Assembly (NCBI GenBank): GCA_024274855.1
Contig: JAJSAJ010000519.1
Span: 1 to 6,987 of the forward strand
Origin: Planctomycetota bacterium
GTDB lineage: Bacteria; Planctomycetota; Planctomycetia; Pirellulales; Pirellulaceae
Direction of reading: 5' to 3'
Length of the DNA stretch: 6,987 nucleotides
This document shows, in pieces, positions 5,823 through 6,987 of the stretch. Each line of letters opens with the position of its first letter. Position 1 is the first letter of the stretch. The position numbers and the translations under genes are program-made. The notes beneath the pieces are model-generated. The model was not told the origin of the DNA. It made no database searches and was given only the letters and a program-made list of their open reading frames with translations.

Positions 5823-5851
5823 ACTATTACCCATCCTGTGTAATCAGGCAA
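5823..5851 (-). promoter_or_regulatory. Candidate promoter for mrfA-mrfB
   Basis: On the minus strand TTGCCT (5846-5851) and AATAGT (5823-5828) are separated by 17 nt, each matching four of six consensus positions. Transcription would begin near 5815, about 57 nt before the ATG. No LexA-type palindrome was noticed around it. Confidence 0.33.
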
Positions 5852-6377
5852 GATCAGTTACCGATCCCCCGCAATCACCCCAATCCAGGTATTTCACGAG
5901 CGATCTGCTGCAGTGCCTCGGCTGCTAAGAGGTCGACGCTGTATGGCCATCTCGCTATCGGTTGTCGCAGTGGTTTTTGTTCCGAGGATGCGGGGGCAGA
6001 GGCGGACCGTCAGGTCACCAGGTCGAATGCAAACGAACGCTCAAACAGACGCCCCTGACTAAGTTCCAAGAAGGGGAGGAAATCAAGCGATAAAGCCCCG
6101 TTCAGGGGGCAGGAGGCGTGCAGTTCGATTGGCAGGCGTGGGCAAGCAGATATGTTGTTCGCTCCATGGAAGTGTTGCCAGGCCCCGCGAGCCGCAATAG
6201 CCTCAGCCGGTGTGGCCAGACACCGCTACTCGGTCAAATCAACGGCTTAACCCCACAAAGAGTGACACAACCACAGGCACCGACATTTGAGAAAATGCGT
6301 TTCCGATGGCGTCTGTGTCGGCCCTCCTGGCCTCTGTCGCGTCACGCGGCATTCGGTTCCGGGGTCTGGCAGCTCGC
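5852..6377. other. Intergenic stretch without a recognisable gene
   Basis: The space between the Rpn-like gene (stop at 6378) and the mrfA promoter carries no credible ORF. Visible structures are a hairpin CGGTGT/ACACCG (6208-6225) and a short GCCCC/GGGGC hairpin (6095-6110). The GTG-started frame at 6118 has GGAGG almost touching the start and a composition unlike the genes around it. Confidence 0.45.
6091..6110 (-). terminator. Weak possible terminator downstream of the Rpn-like gene
   Basis: On the minus strand GCCCC pairs with GGGGC around a 6-nt loop and is followed by TTTA. The stem is only 5 bp, the T-run is short, and it lies about 270 nt after the stop of the Rpn-like gene, so it is a marginal call. 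Confidence 0.22.
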
Positions 6378-6987
6378 TTAGACTCCGAACACGTCTTCGA
6401 TCCTCTCGGCCGTCAGGATGTGCTCGGCAAAGAGGAGGAGTTGCTTCGAATCGGCCTCATCGACCTGCCGGCGCAGTTCGTCCGAGATGGATCCGAACTT
6501 GCGCTCCAGCTGGCGAAGGAGGATTTCCGCCTCACCTTCCGTCTTTCCTTTTTCGATTCCCTTCTTAATTCCTTCCTTGATTCCTTCCTCCCGCAGCTCC
6601 TTCTCCCACTCTTTAATTTGTTCTTTCAGCATGGCCCCGTACTCCTGTATATCGTCCAACTCGGCGATCGGCTGTTCCGACTCGCTCCTCTGCCCCAGCA
6701 GCATCTGAACCCACCGCAAGATCCGCTTGGCCGACTCACGGTGCTCGGACGCCAAGGCCCAATCTCGCAAGGCCTTGGCCACCTGCTCAAAATCTTCTCG
6801 CGTTCGGCACTGCTCGAACCGGAACACGAGCGCCACCAGGTTCTCCATTCCAAACAGCTTTTGCGGGTCCTCGGCGTGCTCCTCCAACAGAAAGTATCGC
6901 ATCCGAGGCCGGTACGCCGCCAGTTCTTTCGGGCACTCGGCGAACAACTCGGCCACCTCCAGCGGCGCTCGCCAGGGCTGCTTGCCA
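6378..6987 (-). CDS. Rpn family nuclease/putative transposase with DUF4351 tail (partial, N-terminus outside window)
   Basis: The frame is open to the right edge: codons above the GTG at 6956 read GKQPWRAPLE, so that GTG is internal and about 202 residues of a longer protein are seen. Counting from the GTG, residues 10-30 (ELAAYRPRMRYFLLEEH) resemble the region after the nuclease core in Rpn/YhgA-like proteins. Residues 120-146 are an alternating Lys/Glu/Gly helix (EEGIKEGIKKGIEKGK), and residues 143-190 (GEAEILLRQLERKFG, then LLLFAEHILTAERIEDVF) match the DUF4351 domain. Rpn proteins are PD-(D/E)XK nucleases linked to recombination. The catalytic residues would lie upstream, outside the window, so activity cannot be judged. 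The gene ends in TAA. Its neighbours do not suggest a shared pathway. Confidence 0.75.
   Translation of the reverse strand, partial: GKQPWRAPLEVAELFAECPKELAAYRPRMRYFLLEEHAEDPQKLFGMENLVALVFRFEQCRTREDFEQVAKALRDWALASEHRESAKRILRWVQMLLGQRSESEQPIAELDDIQEYGAMLKEQIKEWEKELREEGIKEGIKKGIEKGKTEGEAEILLRQLERKFGSISDELRRQVDEADSKQLLLFAEHILTAERIEDVFGV

Noticed and set aside
5759..5851. Longer mrfA start at a TTG, adding 31 residues
   Set aside because: The extension is not family-like, overlaps the candidate promoter, and the ATG at 5758 has a well-placed AGAGGAA.
6118..6381. GTG-started plus-strand ORF of 87 codons
   Set aside because: GGAGG sits only about 1 nt from the start, the composition is Arg/Ser/Pro-rich, and it runs into the 3' end of the Rpn-like gene.

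Overview
The window looks like chromosomal DNA from a free-living Gram-negative bacterium, most likely a planctomycete. That guess rests on a lipoprotein with a FliL-like domain, a DUF4351/Rpn-type protein and long intergenic spaces rich in palindromes. No 16S or marker gene is present, so the taxonomy is an inference. All confident genes are on the minus strand.

Region by region. Positions 1-350 hold the 5' part of a lipoprotein gene that runs off the left edge. Positions 351-1955 (about 1.6 kb) carry no recognisable protein gene but are dense in structured DNA: a 134-bp MITE-like element with 24-bp imperfect inverted ends and exact 10-bp direct repeats (813-966), a perfect 25-bp palindrome (1005-1029), a degenerate dispersed repeat (about 1126-1155), two inverted copies of a 43-bp two-hairpin repeat (1167-1209 and 1800-1842), and between them a run of hairpins ending in a strong terminator (1365-1556) that looks like an unannotated small RNA. 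A 48-codon hydrophobic small ORF follows on the plus strand (1956-2102).

Positions 2122-5758 are an mrfA-mrfB (yprA-yprB) pair. MrfA is a DEAD/DEAH-type SF2 helicase with a C-terminal zinc-binding DUF1998/MZB region; MrfB is a DnaQ/RNase H-fold exonuclease. In Bacillus subtilis the two proteins act together in a UvrABC-independent excision repair of mitomycin C damage. Here the helicase frame is interrupted by one in-frame TAG at 4355-4357, with homology continuing in the same frame on both sides. The gene is therefore a nonsense allele, a readthrough gene, a split gene or a sequencing error. Positions 5759-6377 are mainly non-coding and contain a candidate mrfA promoter. Positions 6378-6987 encode the C-terminal part of an Rpn/DUF4351 protein open at the right edge.

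Working together: MrfA would translocate on and open damaged DNA and MrfB would degrade the exposed strand. The flanking genes show no clear functional link to this repair pair. The most unusual content is the amber codon in mrfA and the cluster of structured elements between 813 and 1842.
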